NCBI RefSeq assembly: GCF_020215645.1
Contig: NZ_CP084058.1
Coordinates: forward strand, 10,780,501-10,844,500
DNA length: 64,000 nucleotides
Direction of reading: 5' to 3'
Source of the DNA: Nonomuraea gerenzanensis
GTDB lineage: Bacteria > Actinomycetota > Actinomycetes > Streptosporangiales > Streptosporangiaceae
Position numbers and translations under genes: made by a program. Every line of letters starts with the position of its first letter. The stretch's first letter is position 1. The notes below the pieces were generated by a model. It was given only the letters and a program-made list of their open reading frames with translations. It was not told the origin of the DNA and made no database searches. Below, one piece after another: positions 20,376 to 30,948 of the stretch.

Positions 20376-21497
20376 TCAGCGCAGCTCCACCTCGACGCGC
20401 GAGTCCGCCAGCGTGCCGAGCAGTTCCTCCATGGTGGTGGCGGCACCCCAGCACCGCAGATCGTACGGCGGCCGGTCGAAGCCGGGGACGAGGTGGCGCC
20501 GGGCCACGTCCGAGTCGTGCCACACGATCCGGAACGGCGGCTCGGCTCCCCATCGGCCTCTCAGGCAGTCGCCCAGGGCGGCGAGGTTCCAGCCGAAGTA
20601 GCCGCCGGGGCCGTTGATCGCCTCCCCGATCGCGCAGTGGAAGCCCTCGATGTCGGTGACGAAGCGGCCGTCGAGATGGTACGTGGTCCCGGCTGGCCGG
20701 TCGGGGGAGGCCCCGCGGTGGGTGGTCCCGGCGGGCGGGCCAGGAGAGGTCCGGCGGCGATGGTGGAGTGCCGCTCCCTCCCACTCGTGCCGCAGCCCGC
20801 GGTCGTAGCGGGCCCACAGGTTGCGGTGGGCGGGGCCGCCGGCGTACCAGAGGTCCTAGATCTCGCGGGCTCCGGACGGCATGGGACGGAACACGCCTTC
20901 GTCCAGCGCGATGTCGAGCAAGCCCTCGCCCAGCCGCGAGGGCCGTGCCCCCGTCACCTTGCCGGACACCGAGCTGAGGCTGCCGACCAGCCGCTCCCCC
21001 GCGCCGCCGAGGGCGTACACGGTGGCTCGGACCGCACGCCGCCTGACGGACGTGGCTTCGACGGCGGCGATCAGCGCGGGCTCGGGCAGACACCCCACGA
21101 GGGTCGCCGGCGGCCTGAGCGGCTCGGCCCGCTCGCGGAGGACGCCGCCGGCCTCCCGGCAACTCCCCAGCCACTCATCGTCCATCCCCGACAGCCGGAA
21201 CCCCCGCCGCCCCTCCTCCACCCCTCCCCCCGCCTCGGACCCGACGCGCGCGAACCCCTGCAGATCGATGTCGACGAGCCCGGGCGCACCCGCCGACGGG
21301 AGCATGCCCAGCACCTGGACGTCCACGAGATCCACCGTGCACCAGCAAGGGGCGCCGTCGCCCGGACACCCGCGCCGCGCCGCCTGCCTCGCGTCGTGCA
21401 CGGGAGTCACCCCGATCAGCGGCAGCCACGCCCCGCAGGCGCCACCGACCGCACCGGCCAGCGGCACCGCCCGTTCTCCGGCCCCACGCTGCTCCAC
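20376..21497 (-). pseudogene. Barstar-domain gene interrupted by an in-frame amber codon
   Basis: One reading frame runs from GTG 21497 (AGGAGG four bases upstream) to TGA 20376-20378, 372 sense codons in all, broken only by TAG at 20856-20858. Upstream of the TAG is a 213-aa domain of unknown function. Downstream is a run DLWYAGGPAHRNLW and then a barstar-like domain with LDGRFVTDIEGFHCAIGEA and GYFGWNLAALGDCL. Barstar proteins inhibit barnase-type ribonucleases. The context EI-stop-DLWYAGG suggests a Tyr codon changed to TAG. It may be a pseudogene, a readthrough gene or a sequencing error; the 213-aa product alone would lack the inhibitor domain. Confidence 0.8.
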
Positions 21498-21582
21498 CTC
21501 GCCTCCTCTCGGACATGATCAGCCCTGCGCCGGTCCGCGGGCAACGGGAGAGTGTCGGTGCCGGGTGGCAGACTCGCTCGCC

Positions 21583-22452
21583 ATGGACGACGTCGTGCTG
21601 CTCAGAGACGTGACCGAAGCCGACCTGGAGGTACTGCTGGAGTACGAGCACGATCCGGAGGCCGTGCGGCGCTCCCGGTTCCCGCCACGGGAGCGGGAGG
21701 CGTTCATGCACCACTGGAAGACGCGGGTCCTCGGCGACCCGACCGGGCTCGTGCAGGCCGTCACGGTGGGAGGCGAGCTGGCGGGCAACCTGGTGGCCTG
21801 GTGGGAGGGCGATCGGCGCTTCATCGGCTACTGGTTGGGCCGGGCGTACTGGGGGCGCGGCGTCGGCACCCGGGCCCTGGGGCTCTTCCTGGAGAAGGAG
21901 CAGGTCCGGCCGCTGTACGCCGACCCCTTCCACGAGAACCTCGCGTCGGTGCGGTTGCTGGAGCGGCACGGGTTCGAGCGGACGGGGACGGTGTGGCACG
22001 ACGAGGACGAGCACATCCTGCTGGTGCTGCACCCGTCACGGGAGCCGGGTGAGGCCGGCGGCCGCCGCACGGACGAGACCGCCGCGAGCCGGCGGGCCGC
22101 GCACGCCTACGTCGAGAGCGCCGAGCGTCGTGACTGGGAGTCCTTCGCCGCCCTGCTCGCCGAGGACGTGGTGTACGAGATGCCGCAGACCCGGGAGCGC
22201 ATCCGCGGCAAGGCCGCCTTTGTGCAGTTCAACATGGACTATCCCGGTGACTGGCATCTGGAGGTGCGGCGCATCGTCGCGGACGGCCGTCGGGCCGCGG
22301 CCTGGTTGGCTGCCCGGGTCGGTGATGAGCGGCAGGACGCCTGCGTGTGGTTCGAGTTCTCGGGTGCGGGGCTGATCAGCCGGGTCACCGATTTCTGGCC
22401 CGAGCCGTACGAGCCGCCGGCCGGGCGTGAGCACCTCGTGGAGCGCTGGTAG
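21583..22452 (+). CDS. GNAT acetyltransferase fused to a SnoaL/NTF2-like domain
   Basis: 289 aa. Residues 1-150 are a GNAT domain with the acetyl-CoA motif YWLGRAYWGRGVGTRAL and the late motif NLASVRLLERHGFERTG. Residues 165-285 form an NTF2/SnoaL-like cone with AYVESAERRDWESFAALLAE and a C-terminal VTDFWPEPYEPP. The two are joined without a stop in one continuous frame. SnoaL-like domains bind small hydrophobic molecules or act as cyclases. ATG 21583 has no Shine-Dalgarno and may be leaderless. The stop codon lies in an 18-bp tandem duplication. Confidence 0.85.
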   Translation: MDDVVLLRDVTEADLEVLLEYEHDPEAVRRSRFPPREREAFMHHWKTRVLGDPTGLVQAVTVGGELAGNLVAWWEGDRRFIGYWLGRAYWGRGVGTRALGLFLEKEQVRPLYADPFHENLASVRLLERHGFERTGTVWHDEDEHILLVLHPSREPGEAGGRRTDETAASRRAAHAYVESAERRDWESFAALLAEDVVYEMPQTRERIRGKAAFVQFNMDYPGDWHLEVRRIVADGRRAAAWLAARVGDERQDACVWFEFSGAGLISRVTDFWPEPYEPPAGREHLVERW

Positions 22453-22470
22453 CTCGTGGAGCGCTGGTAG
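22435..22470 (+). repeat. 18-bp tandem duplication spanning a stop codon
   Basis: Exact copies at 22435-22452 and 22453-22470. Each ends in TAG, so the second copy (LVERW-stop) is untranslated. Confidence 0.92.
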
Positions 22471-22581
22471 GAGGACGCCCGCTGAGCGAAGTCTCGCCTC
22501 GAACGACACCCTGAGCCGGGTCCAGGCCGGTTTCTGCTCTTCTCCGTGGTGGCTGAGCACGCGCTCGACCTCAGGGCAAGG

Positions 22582-23733
22582 TCAACCCTCCCACCCGGCA
22601 CTGAACCGCCAGAAGTCCCGCATCCACGGGTCGGGCGTCGGGTTGCCCATCGCGACTTGGGTGAGCAGGACGGCCACCGTCCCGGTGGACGGGACGAGGT
22701 GCGCCGTGGTGCCCGTGCCGCCGACCCATCCGTACCGTCCTGGGATGTTCCACGGCTCGGTGGGCGTGATGTCCACCGAACCCCCGAACCCCCACCCCTG
22801 CCCCTCCAGGAACAGCTCGCCGACCTTCCGCTGCGCCACGGTGGTGTGATCGCTGGTCATCAAGCGCACCGACTGGGCCGACAGGAGCCGCCGCCCGTCA
22901 CCCGTGACGCCGCCGGCGAGCAGCATGCGGCCGAAGGCGAGCCAGTCGCGGGCGGTGCCCACCAGCCCGGCGCTGGCCAGCGGGAAGGCGGGCAGGCCGC
23001 TCCACTGACCGTCGGGCCCGTCGGCCTGCTCCAGCCCGCCGTCCCCGCCGGCGCGGTAGAGGGTGGTGAACCGGTCGCGCTCGGCCGCCGGGACCTCGAA
23101 CGCCGTGTCCACCATGCCCAGCGGCTCGAACAGCCGCTCCCGCAGGAAGTCGGGCAACGACCGGCCGGCGACGCGCGAGATCAACACGCCCTGGAGTGTG
23201 GAGCAGGTGTCGTACAGGTACGCCTCGCCCGGCTGGTACAGCATCGGGACCTCGGCGAGCTCCGCCAGCCACACGTCCGCCGCCGGGAAGCTGCCCACCT
23301 CCCGGCCGTCCCGCTGCACCGCGAACAGCCGCCGCACCGCCGGCAGCGAGAAGTCGGACGCGAAGCCGTACCCGGCGGTGGAGGTGAGCAGGTCGTAGAC
23401 GGTGATGGGCCGCGCGGCCGGGACCACGTCGTCGATCTCGCTGGACGGCGTCCGTACGACCATCGGCGCGGCGAGCTCCGGCAGCCAGGTGCGGATCGGC
23501 TCGTCGAGGGCGAGCAGACCGTCCTCCACCAGCATCATGACCGCCGCGGCGGCGATCGGCTTGGTGATCGAGGCGAACCGGAAGATCGAGTCCGCCGCCA
23601 TCGGGGCGCCGCCGACGGCCAGCGAGCCCGCGACCGCCACCTCGACCTGATCGCCGCGCGCCACCAGCCCCACCGCGCCCGGCAGCGACCCGTCGTCCAC
23701 ATACCCCTGGAGAAGGCCCCGCAGGTCCGCCAT
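22582..23733 (-). CDS. Serine hydrolase of the beta-lactamase/PBP4-like family
   Basis: 383 aa, no signal peptide. The SxxK nucleophile motif is SITK (RFASITKPIAA). The second motif reads YDT (EAYLYDTCSTLQG) where YSN or YxN is usual, and the third is GGTGTT near the C-terminus. The fold is that of beta-lactamase class C, EstB esterases and D-aminopeptidases; without a signal peptide an intracellular esterase is more likely than a beta-lactamase. It is alone on its strand between a GNAT-SnoaL gene and an oxidoreductase. Confidence 0.88.
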   Translation of the reverse strand: MADLRGLLQGYVDDGSLPGAVGLVARGDQVEVAVAGSLAVGGAPMAADSIFRFASITKPIAAAAVMMLVEDGLLALDEPIRTWLPELAAPMVVRTPSSEIDDVVPAARPITVYDLLTSTAGYGFASDFSLPAVRRLFAVQRDGREVGSFPAADVWLAELAEVPMLYQPGEAYLYDTCSTLQGVLISRVAGRSLPDFLRERLFEPLGMVDTAFEVPAAERDRFTTLYRAGGDGGLEQADGPDGQWSGLPAFPLASAGLVGTARDWLAFGRMLLAGGVTGDGRRLLSAQSVRLMTSDHTTVAQRKVGELFLEGQGWGFGGSVDITPTEPWNIPGRYGWVGGTGTTAHLVPSTGTVAVLLTQVAMGNPTPDPWMRDFWRFSAGWEG

Positions 23734-23867
23734 CGTCGTGCTCCCCTCGTGCGTCGTCGGTGAGAAGACCGCCGCCGCACCCGGAACTCATCGCGCCGGC
23801 GAAGATCCGCGGCTGGGAAGGGCGTACCGCCGCCAGGGCTGTCCGTCGCGCAGGACGGCGCGGGCGA

Positions 23868-24839
23868 TCAGCGCCGTCCCACGTCGAGCACCAGCTTGCC
23901 GGTCGTGCGCCCGGACTCGATCCGACGGTGCGCCTCCGCCGCCTGCTCCAGCCGCAGGGCCTCCACTCCCACCCGCAGTTCCCCGCTCGCGCCCCCGGCC
24001 ACGGCCCGGCGCAGCGCCTGCCCCGCGTCCTCGGGGAACGCGGCGGAGAAGGCGGCCAGGTTGAACCCGGAGACCGTCTTGTTGGTCAGCCACAGCTCGT
24101 TGGCGGGGATGCCGACGTCCTCGGCGCCGGAGGCGTTGCCCAGCACGACCATCCGTCCCATCGGCGCCAGCAGGTCGAGGCTGGCCCGGCGTGACGCGCC
24201 ACCGACCGTGTCCACCACGACGTCGAACCGCCCGGCCTCGGCCGCCTGCTCGCGCAGCACCACCTCGTCGTACCCGTACGCGCGGGCCGTCTCGATCTTG
24301 GCGGCACTGCCGACGGTGCCCACCACGCGACCGGCTCCCACCAGCCGCGCGGCCTGGCCGAGCTGGCTGCCCAGCCCTCCGGCGGCGGCGTGCACGAGCA
24401 CGCTCTCCCCCGGCTCGATGCGGGCCACCCGGTCGAGCACCAGGAACGCCGTGGTGCTGTTGGACGGCAGCGCCGCCGCCACGCCCAGCTCCAGGTCGTA
24501 GCCGTCCAGCGGGGCCACCAGCGCGGCGGAGGTGACCACCACCTCGGCGTACCCGCCGCTGTCCACGATGGTCAGCGCGGCGACCGGCTGCCCCACCCGC
24601 AGCCCCTCGACGCCGTCGCCGAGCGCCCGGACGTGGCCGGACACCTCGATCCCCGGCACGAACGGCAGCGGCACGTCCGCCAGGCCCTGCCGGTAGAGGA
24701 TCTCGGCGAAGTTCGCCCCCGCGTACGCCACGTCGATGGAGACCTGACCGGGGCCGGGCTCGGGGATCTCCACCTCGTCCAGCCGGAGCACGTCGGCGTC
24801 GCCGAATTCGGGAATCGTGATTGCCTTCATGCCGTCCAT
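23868..24839 (-). CDS. Zinc-independent quinone oxidoreductase (MDR family)
   Basis: 323 aa. It has a GroES-like N-terminal domain (MKAITIPEFGDADVLRL) and a Rossmann domain with the NADPH motif AAAGGLGSQLGQAARLVGA. No structural-zinc Cys cluster is present, which points to the NADPH:quinone reductase (QOR) branch of medium-chain dehydrogenases. The substrate is unknown. ATG 24839 and ATG 24830 are both possible starts. It lies in the same direction as the XRE regulator upstream, 35 bp away, and could share its transcript. Confidence 0.88.
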   Translation of the reverse strand: MDGMKAITIPEFGDADVLRLDEVEIPEPGPGQVSIDVAYAGANFAEILYRQGLADVPLPFVPGIEVSGHVRALGDGVEGLRVGQPVAALTIVDSGGYAEVVVTSAALVAPLDGYDLELGVAAALPSNSTTAFLVLDRVARIEPGESVLVHAAAGGLGSQLGQAARLVGAGRVVGTVGSAAKIETARAYGYDEVVLREQAAEAGRFDVVVDTVGGASRRASLDLLAPMGRMVVLGNASGAEDVGIPANELWLTNKTVSGFNLAAFSAAFPEDAGQALRRAVAGGASGELRVGVEALRLEQAAEAHRRIESGRTTGKLVLDVGRR

Positions 24840-24874
24840 CGTCGCGGGACGGCTCCGGACCAGGCAGTGTCAGC

Positions 24875-25717
24875 TCATCCTGGGTGTACGGCCACCAGGC
24901 TCTCGACCTTCTCCTTGGTGTCGGTGTCGGGATCCGGCGTGTGCAGCACCACGTTCAGGTCCGCCCGATCCGGCAGCCGGAACAGCGAGTACTCGAAGAC
25001 CAGCTCCCCGACCTCGGGATGCGTGATCGCCTTGACGCCCTGCGAACGGGAACGCACCTCGGGCCGCGCCCACAGCTCGGCGAACTCCGGACTGACCGCG
25101 CGCAACTCCGCGGCGATCTCCCCGAACACCGGATCGTCCGGATACCGGGCCGCCCCCGCGCGGAAGTCGGCCACCATGTCCGGCGCGAACTCGTGCCACG
25201 CCGTGAACCGCCCCCGGTAGATCGGATGGGTGAAGAACGCCACCATGCAGTTGCGTACGTCGTCGTCGTAGCCGAACACCCACCTGGACGCGTCGTTCAT
25301 CGCCACCAGGTCGTAATGCCGGTCCAGCACGTGCGCCGGGTTCGGCATCCACGCCTCCAGCACGGATCTGAGCTGGTCGTTCACCGGTGCACCAGGCTGC
25401 CCGGCGGGGTCCGGCGGGTTCAGCCCGGCGAGCACGTACAGGTGCGTCCGCTCCGCCTCGTCGAGCCTGAGCGCGCGGGCGACCGCGTCCAGCACGGCGT
25501 CGGAGACCTTGATGTCCCGCCCCTGCTCCAGCCACGTGTACCAGGAGACCCCGACCCCGGCGAGCACGGCCACCTCCTCCCGCCGCAATCCGGGGGTACG
25601 GCGGCGACCGGCGGCGGGCATGCCGACGTCGGCGGGCGCGAGCGCTTCGCGCTTGGCGCGCAGGAACTCCTTGAGCTGGTCACGGCGGCGTTCACTGGCA
25701 GACACAAACCACACCAT
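24875..25717 (-). CDS. XRE-type regulator with MmyB-like ligand domain
   Basis: 280 aa. The N-terminal HTH_31-type helix-turn-helix carries TPGLRREEVAVLAGVGVSW and YTWLEQGRDIKVSDAVLDAV. The C-terminal part is the MmyB-like ligand-binding domain (LVAMNDASRWVFGYDDDVRN, VGELVFEYSLFRLPD). In actinomycetes these proteins typically control an adjacent short-chain dehydrogenase or oxidoreductase and may bind fatty acids. The downstream quinone oxidoreductase on the same strand is the likely target. ATG 25717 gives the family-typical length. Confidence 0.9.
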   Translation of the reverse strand: MVWFVSASERRRDQLKEFLRAKREALAPADVGMPAAGRRRTPGLRREEVAVLAGVGVSWYTWLEQGRDIKVSDAVLDAVARALRLDEAERTHLYVLAGLNPPDPAGQPGAPVNDQLRSVLEAWMPNPAHVLDRHYDLVAMNDASRWVFGYDDDVRNCMVAFFTHPIYRGRFTAWHEFAPDMVADFRAGAARYPDDPVFGEIAAELRAVSPEFAELWARPEVRSRSQGVKAITHPEVGELVFEYSLFRLPDRADLNVVLHTPDPDTDTKEKVESLVAVHPG

Positions 25718-25985
25718 AAGCGACGCCTCGCGCCTTCCGACCACGGCGGACGCGGGCCAGGACGGTGACGCGGGAACGGCCGTCTTGACCGGCGCACACT
25801 GAAGATCGACCACCCGAGCCACACTCCCGTGGACCTGCGCGAACGCCCGGCAAGCACGGCAGAGGGGCCGGCACCGGCGCCTCGGCACTCTGTGTAGCGG
25901 TGTCGTGATCCACCGCGATGGCGCAGATGTAGCCCACGTCCAGGGCGTAACACCACTGCCCACCTCGGCTGAAGGGATCCTCACC
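25718..25985. other. Intergenic region without a recognised gene
   Basis: This 268-bp gap between the divergent XRE regulator and a membrane protein gene holds their promoters. No convincing ORF, hairpin or repeat was found. Confidence 0.5.
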
Positions 25986-28068
<2,083 letters not shown>

Positions 28069-28158
28069 CGGCTGCGCGGGCAGCGTTCGGAACGGCCCAT
28101 CAGGCTTCCCCGCAAGACCAGCCCGAAGCCGCCCCGCGCAGGCCCAAGCAGTTACCCC

Positions 28159-28572
28159 TCAAGCCAAGGCATAAAAATCCAGGGCAACATCGAACCCGTC
28201 CCGACAGTTGCGATGCGACCGGTAGCAGGGCCGCCAAGCCGAGCTGGCCCCCACCCCCGCCCGCGCGTCCCGCAGCGCCGACGGCACACGTTCGGGCCGC
28301 GGGATCAACCCGTGCCCCAGGTAACGAACCCCCGACAGCTCCGTGTGCCGGCCGCGGTCGCCCGAGACGAAGGTGCCCAGCCGCCAGCCGCTCTCCTCGT
28401 CCCAGACCAGCGCGGTGTCGTCGGTGAGCCGCAGCGTGGCGTCCCTGGGATCGCACGGGCCTTCCCACCAATCCGCGACCTCAGCCCCGAGCAGGTCGAC
28501 GACCTGCTGGACGTAGCTGATCGGCTGCTGCAGCCACTCGTCGGTGTACGGCTCGACGTGCCGGATGGCCAC
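28159..28572 (-). CDS. DUF6292-like protein
   Basis: 137 aa. The opening YTDEWLQQPISYVQQVVDLL and middle WEGPCDPRDATLRL resemble the DUF6292 family of actinomycete-specific proteins, function unknown. The GTG at 28572 has AAGGGG nine bases upstream; longer reading to 28668 is possible but unsupported. It converges on the dgdA gene. No signal peptide or membrane helix. Confidence 0.7.
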   Translation of the reverse strand: MAIRHVEPYTDEWLQQPISYVQQVVDLLGAEVADWWEGPCDPRDATLRLTDDTALVWDEESGWRLGTFVSGDRGRHTELSGVRYLGHGLIPRPERVPSALRDARAGVGASSAWRPCYRSHRNCRDGFDVALDFYALA

Positions 28573-28670
28573 GGACGGCACCCCCTTGTGCCCAGACGGT
28601 AAGGAAAAAACGGCGAGAAGCAACGATACCCGCGACGAACTTATTCCGTTGCACAACCGTCTAGTCATTA

Positions 28671-28689
28671 CGGACGATATTTACGTCCG
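28671..28689. promoter_or_regulatory. Inverted repeat upstream of the small membrane protein
   Basis: CGGACG-ATATTTA-CGTCCG, a perfect 6-bp inverted repeat around an AT-rich spacer, sits 22 bp before ATG 28712 and in the region shared with the divergent DUF6292-like gene. It may be an operator or a short leader hairpin. Confidence 0.45.
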
Positions 28690-28711
28690 AGACGGGGAAG
28701 GAGGGGTTCCC

Positions 28712-28837
28712 ATGATTGCCGCGGTACTCCTCATCGTGCTGATGGTCGTCGCAGTGGCGACCACGGAGCTGTGCATGCGCTGTTCTGCGGACGGCAAAGA
28801 GAGTGTCGAGTCCCCCAGCGAGATCACCGGGGACTAG
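28712..28837 (+). CDS. Very small membrane protein (41 aa)
   Basis: 41 aa: one N-terminal transmembrane helix (MIAAVLLIVLMVVAVATTEL) followed by CMRCSADGK and an acidic tail. It has a strong GGAGGGG ribosome binding site, making it more convincing than its size suggests. It precedes a four-helix membrane protein by 10 bp and is probably co-transcribed. The CxxC pair at the membrane boundary could be redox-active or bind metal (inference). Confidence 0.7.
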   Translation: MIAAVLLIVLMVVAVATTELCMRCSADGKESVESPSEITGD

Positions 28838-28847
28838 TCTCTCTGCC

Positions 28848-29279
28848 ATGCCGTCCCTGCTTCTTTGGCTGCACATCGGATTCGCGATCTTCACGATCGG
28901 GCCGGTCACCGCCGCGACGATGTCCGCGCCGCGCGCCATCCGCACCAAGAACGTGCCCGCACTGCAGTTCATGCAGCGCATCACGAGGATCTACAGCCTC
29001 GGGAGCCTGGGTGTGTTCGTGTTCGGGCTGGTGCTCGGCATCGTGCTCGGCGACGGGCTGCTCGGACGGTGGTACATGACGGCGTCGATGACGCTGTTCA
29101 TCGTGGCCGCCGTCCTGCTGGTGATCATCGACCGTGATCTGCGCACCGCCGTACAGGCGCTCTCCAGCGAGAGCGCCGACGACGACGCCAAGGTGCAGAA
29201 CGGGCGGATCGCCGCGATCAGCGGGCTGCTGTCCGTGATCTGGCTGGTGATCCTGTTCCTGATGGTGGTGCCTGAGTAA
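28848..29279 (+). CDS. Four-helix membrane protein, DUF2269-like
   Basis: 143 aa with four predicted membrane helices (IGFAIFTIGPVTAATM, GSLGVFVFGLVLGIVLG, LFIVAAVLLVIIDR, LLSVIWLVILFLMVV). Size, topology and the LHIGFAIF opening fit the DUF2269 family of predicted integral membrane proteins, function unknown. The ATG at 28848 is preferred over 28803. The last codons (VPE-stop) form the first unit of a tandem repeat that continues downstream. Confidence 0.78.
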   Translation: MPSLLLWLHIGFAIFTIGPVTAATMSAPRAIRTKNVPALQFMQRITRIYSLGSLGVFVFGLVLGIVLGDGLLGRWYMTASMTLFIVAAVLLVIIDRDLRTAVQALSSESADDDAKVQNGRIAAISGLLSVIWLVILFLMVVPE

Positions 29280-29336
29280 CGCGTGCCTGAGCAACGCGTG
29301 CCTGAGCAACGCCTCAGCCCCGTGCCTGGGTAACGC
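29268..29336 (+). repeat. 15-bp tandem repeat starting in a stop codon
   Basis: Copies of GTGCCTGAGYAACGC at 29268-29282, 29283-29297 and 29298-29312, with a variant at 29322-29336 after a 9-bp gap. The first holds the stop of the DUF2269-like gene; later copies change TAA to CAA. The array fills nearly the whole gap to the end of metB. Confidence 0.92.
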
Positions 29337-29338
29337 GA

Positions 29339-30478
29339 TCAGCCCAGCGCCCGGGTGAGGTCGGCGAGCAGGTCGTCGATGGTCTCGATGCCGACCGAGA
29401 GGCGCACCAGGTCGGCGGGCACCTCCAGCGGGGAGCCCGCCGCCGAGGCGTGCGTCATCCTGCCCGGGTGCTCGATGAGCGACTCGACCCCGCCGAGCGA
29501 CTCCCCCAGCGTGAACAGCTCGGCCCGGTCGCACACCGCGACGGCCGCCGGCTCGCCCCCGGCGACGCGGAACGACACCATGCCCCCGAACCGGCGCATC
29601 TGCTTGGCCGCCACCTCGTGCCCCGGGTGGTCGGGCAGCCCCGGGTAGAGCACGTCGGTCACGCGCGGGTGCGCGAGCAGCAGGTCCACGACACGCTCGG
29701 CGTTGTCGCAGTGGCGGTCCATCCGTACGCCGAGCGTCTTGAGCCCCCGCAGCGTCAGCCACGCGTCGAACGGCCCGGCCACCGCGCCCATCGCGTTCTG
29801 GTGGTAGGCCAGCTCCTCCCCCAGCCCGGCGTCGGCGGCCACCAGCGCCCCGCCCACCACGTCGGAGTGCCCGCCGACGTACTTGGTGGTGGAGTGCACA
29901 ACCACGTCGGCGCCCAGCGCGAGGGGCTGCTGCAGGTACGGCGAGGCGAACGTGTTGTCCACCACGAGCAGCGCGCCGTTGTCGTGGGCGAGCTGCGCCA
30001 GCGCGGCGATGTCGGCGATGCCGAGCAGCGGGTTGGTGGGCGTCTCGACCCAGACCACCTTGGTCTTCTGCGTCATGGCCGCGGCCACGGCGTCGAGGTC
30101 GTGCAGCGGCACGGGGTCGTAGTGCAGGCCCCAGCGCTCGTGCACCTTGGCGAACAGCCGGTACGTGCCGCCGTACGCGTCGTTCGGGATGATCACGTGG
30201 TCCTGCGGCTTGCACACCGTACGCAGCACGGTGTCCTCGGCGGCCAGCCCTGAGGCGAACGCCAGCCCCCGCGCCCCGCCCTCCACCGCGGCCAGCGCGG
30301 CTTCGAGCGCGGTCCTGGTGGGGTTGGCCGAGCGGCTGTACTCATATCCGGAACGCAGGCCGCCCACGCCGTCCTGCTTGTAGGTGGAGGTGGCGTAGAT
30401 CGGCGGCACGACCGCGCCGGTCAGCGGGTCGGGCTCCTGACCTGCGTGGATGGCCAAAGTTTCGAAACCGTTGCTCAT
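29339..30478 (-). CDS. metB: Cystathionine gamma-synthase/lyase
   Basis: 379 aa, a Cys/Met metabolism PLP enzyme. The opening FETLAIHAGQEPDPLTGAVV, the PLP lysine in HSTTKYVGGHSDVVGG and the C-terminal SLGGVESLIEHPGRMTHA motif are typical. It condenses O-succinyl- or O-acetyl-homoserine with cysteine, or in reverse transsulfuration cleaves cystathionine; the sequence alone does not decide. With cbs 2 kb away it likely belongs to the Met-to-Cys route. No Shine-Dalgarno: a TAACGT box lies just upstream of ATG 30478, consistent with a leaderless mRNA. Confidence 0.93.
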   Translation of the reverse strand: MSNGFETLAIHAGQEPDPLTGAVVPPIYATSTYKQDGVGGLRSGYEYSRSANPTRTALEAALAAVEGGARGLAFASGLAAEDTVLRTVCKPQDHVIIPNDAYGGTYRLFAKVHERWGLHYDPVPLHDLDAVAAAMTQKTKVVWVETPTNPLLGIADIAALAQLAHDNGALLVVDNTFASPYLQQPLALGADVVVHSTTKYVGGHSDVVGGALVAADAGLGEELAYHQNAMGAVAGPFDAWLTLRGLKTLGVRMDRHCDNAERVVDLLLAHPRVTDVLYPGLPDHPGHEVAAKQMRRFGGMVSFRVAGGEPAAVAVCDRAELFTLGESLGGVESLIEHPGRMTHASAAGSPLEVPADLVRLSVGIETIDDLLADLTRALG

Positions 30479-30646
30479 ACAGGCAACGTTACAGGCCGCG
30501 TTCGCGCGGACGGCCCATGATCCAGCCCTCCCGAACGCGGACGGCCCGCGATCCGGTCCCCTCCGGATCGCGGGCCGCTCACGGGAGCCCGTCCCCACGA
30601 AACTCCCGTGCTGGCTCGCGCACCATGCCCGCGCGAGCCGGGTCGG

Positions 30647-30841
30647 TCAGGCCGCCTGGGGCTCGTGCCGGTCCTCGCCTGACCGGGGCGAGAGCCGGAC
30701 CACGTCCGCCTCGATGAACCGGCCGCTGCCGCCCTCCGCCTGCTCCCCGTTGATGCGGGAGAGCAGCACGGGGTCGGCCAGCGCGAGCAGCACACCCACG
30801 ACCAGCCCGACCCCCAGCAACGCGAACCCGATGGCAACCAT
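30647..30841 (-). CDS. Small single-pass membrane protein
   Basis: 64 aa. An N-terminal helix (IGFALLGVGLVVGVLLALA) is followed by a polar C-terminal segment with no conserved motif recognised. GGGGAG five bases before ATG 30841 supports it. It lies between metB and the sensor kinase, divergent from the kinase. Function unknown. Confidence 0.7.
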   Translation of the reverse strand: MVAIGFALLGVGLVVGVLLALADPVLLSRINGEQAEGGSGRFIEADVVRLSPRSGEDRHEPQAA

Positions 30842-30948
30842 GTCTTCTCCCCTTCCGACACCTCCAGCATCGGTCAAGCCCCCCGCCCGCCGCCTCCGCT
30901 GAAGGGCTGGTCTGCGCGAGGCGCCCTCGGCCGAACGGTTGATACGAG

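Noticed and set aside
20856..20858. UAG used as a pyrrolysine codon
   Set aside because: No pyl genes or PYLIS-like context are visible, and the surrounding residues fit a simple Tyr-to-stop change.
22582..23733. Antibiotic-resistance beta-lactamase
   Set aside because: SITK and GGTGTT motifs are present, but there is no signal peptide and the second motif is YDT, so an esterase-type intracellular hydrolase is more likely.
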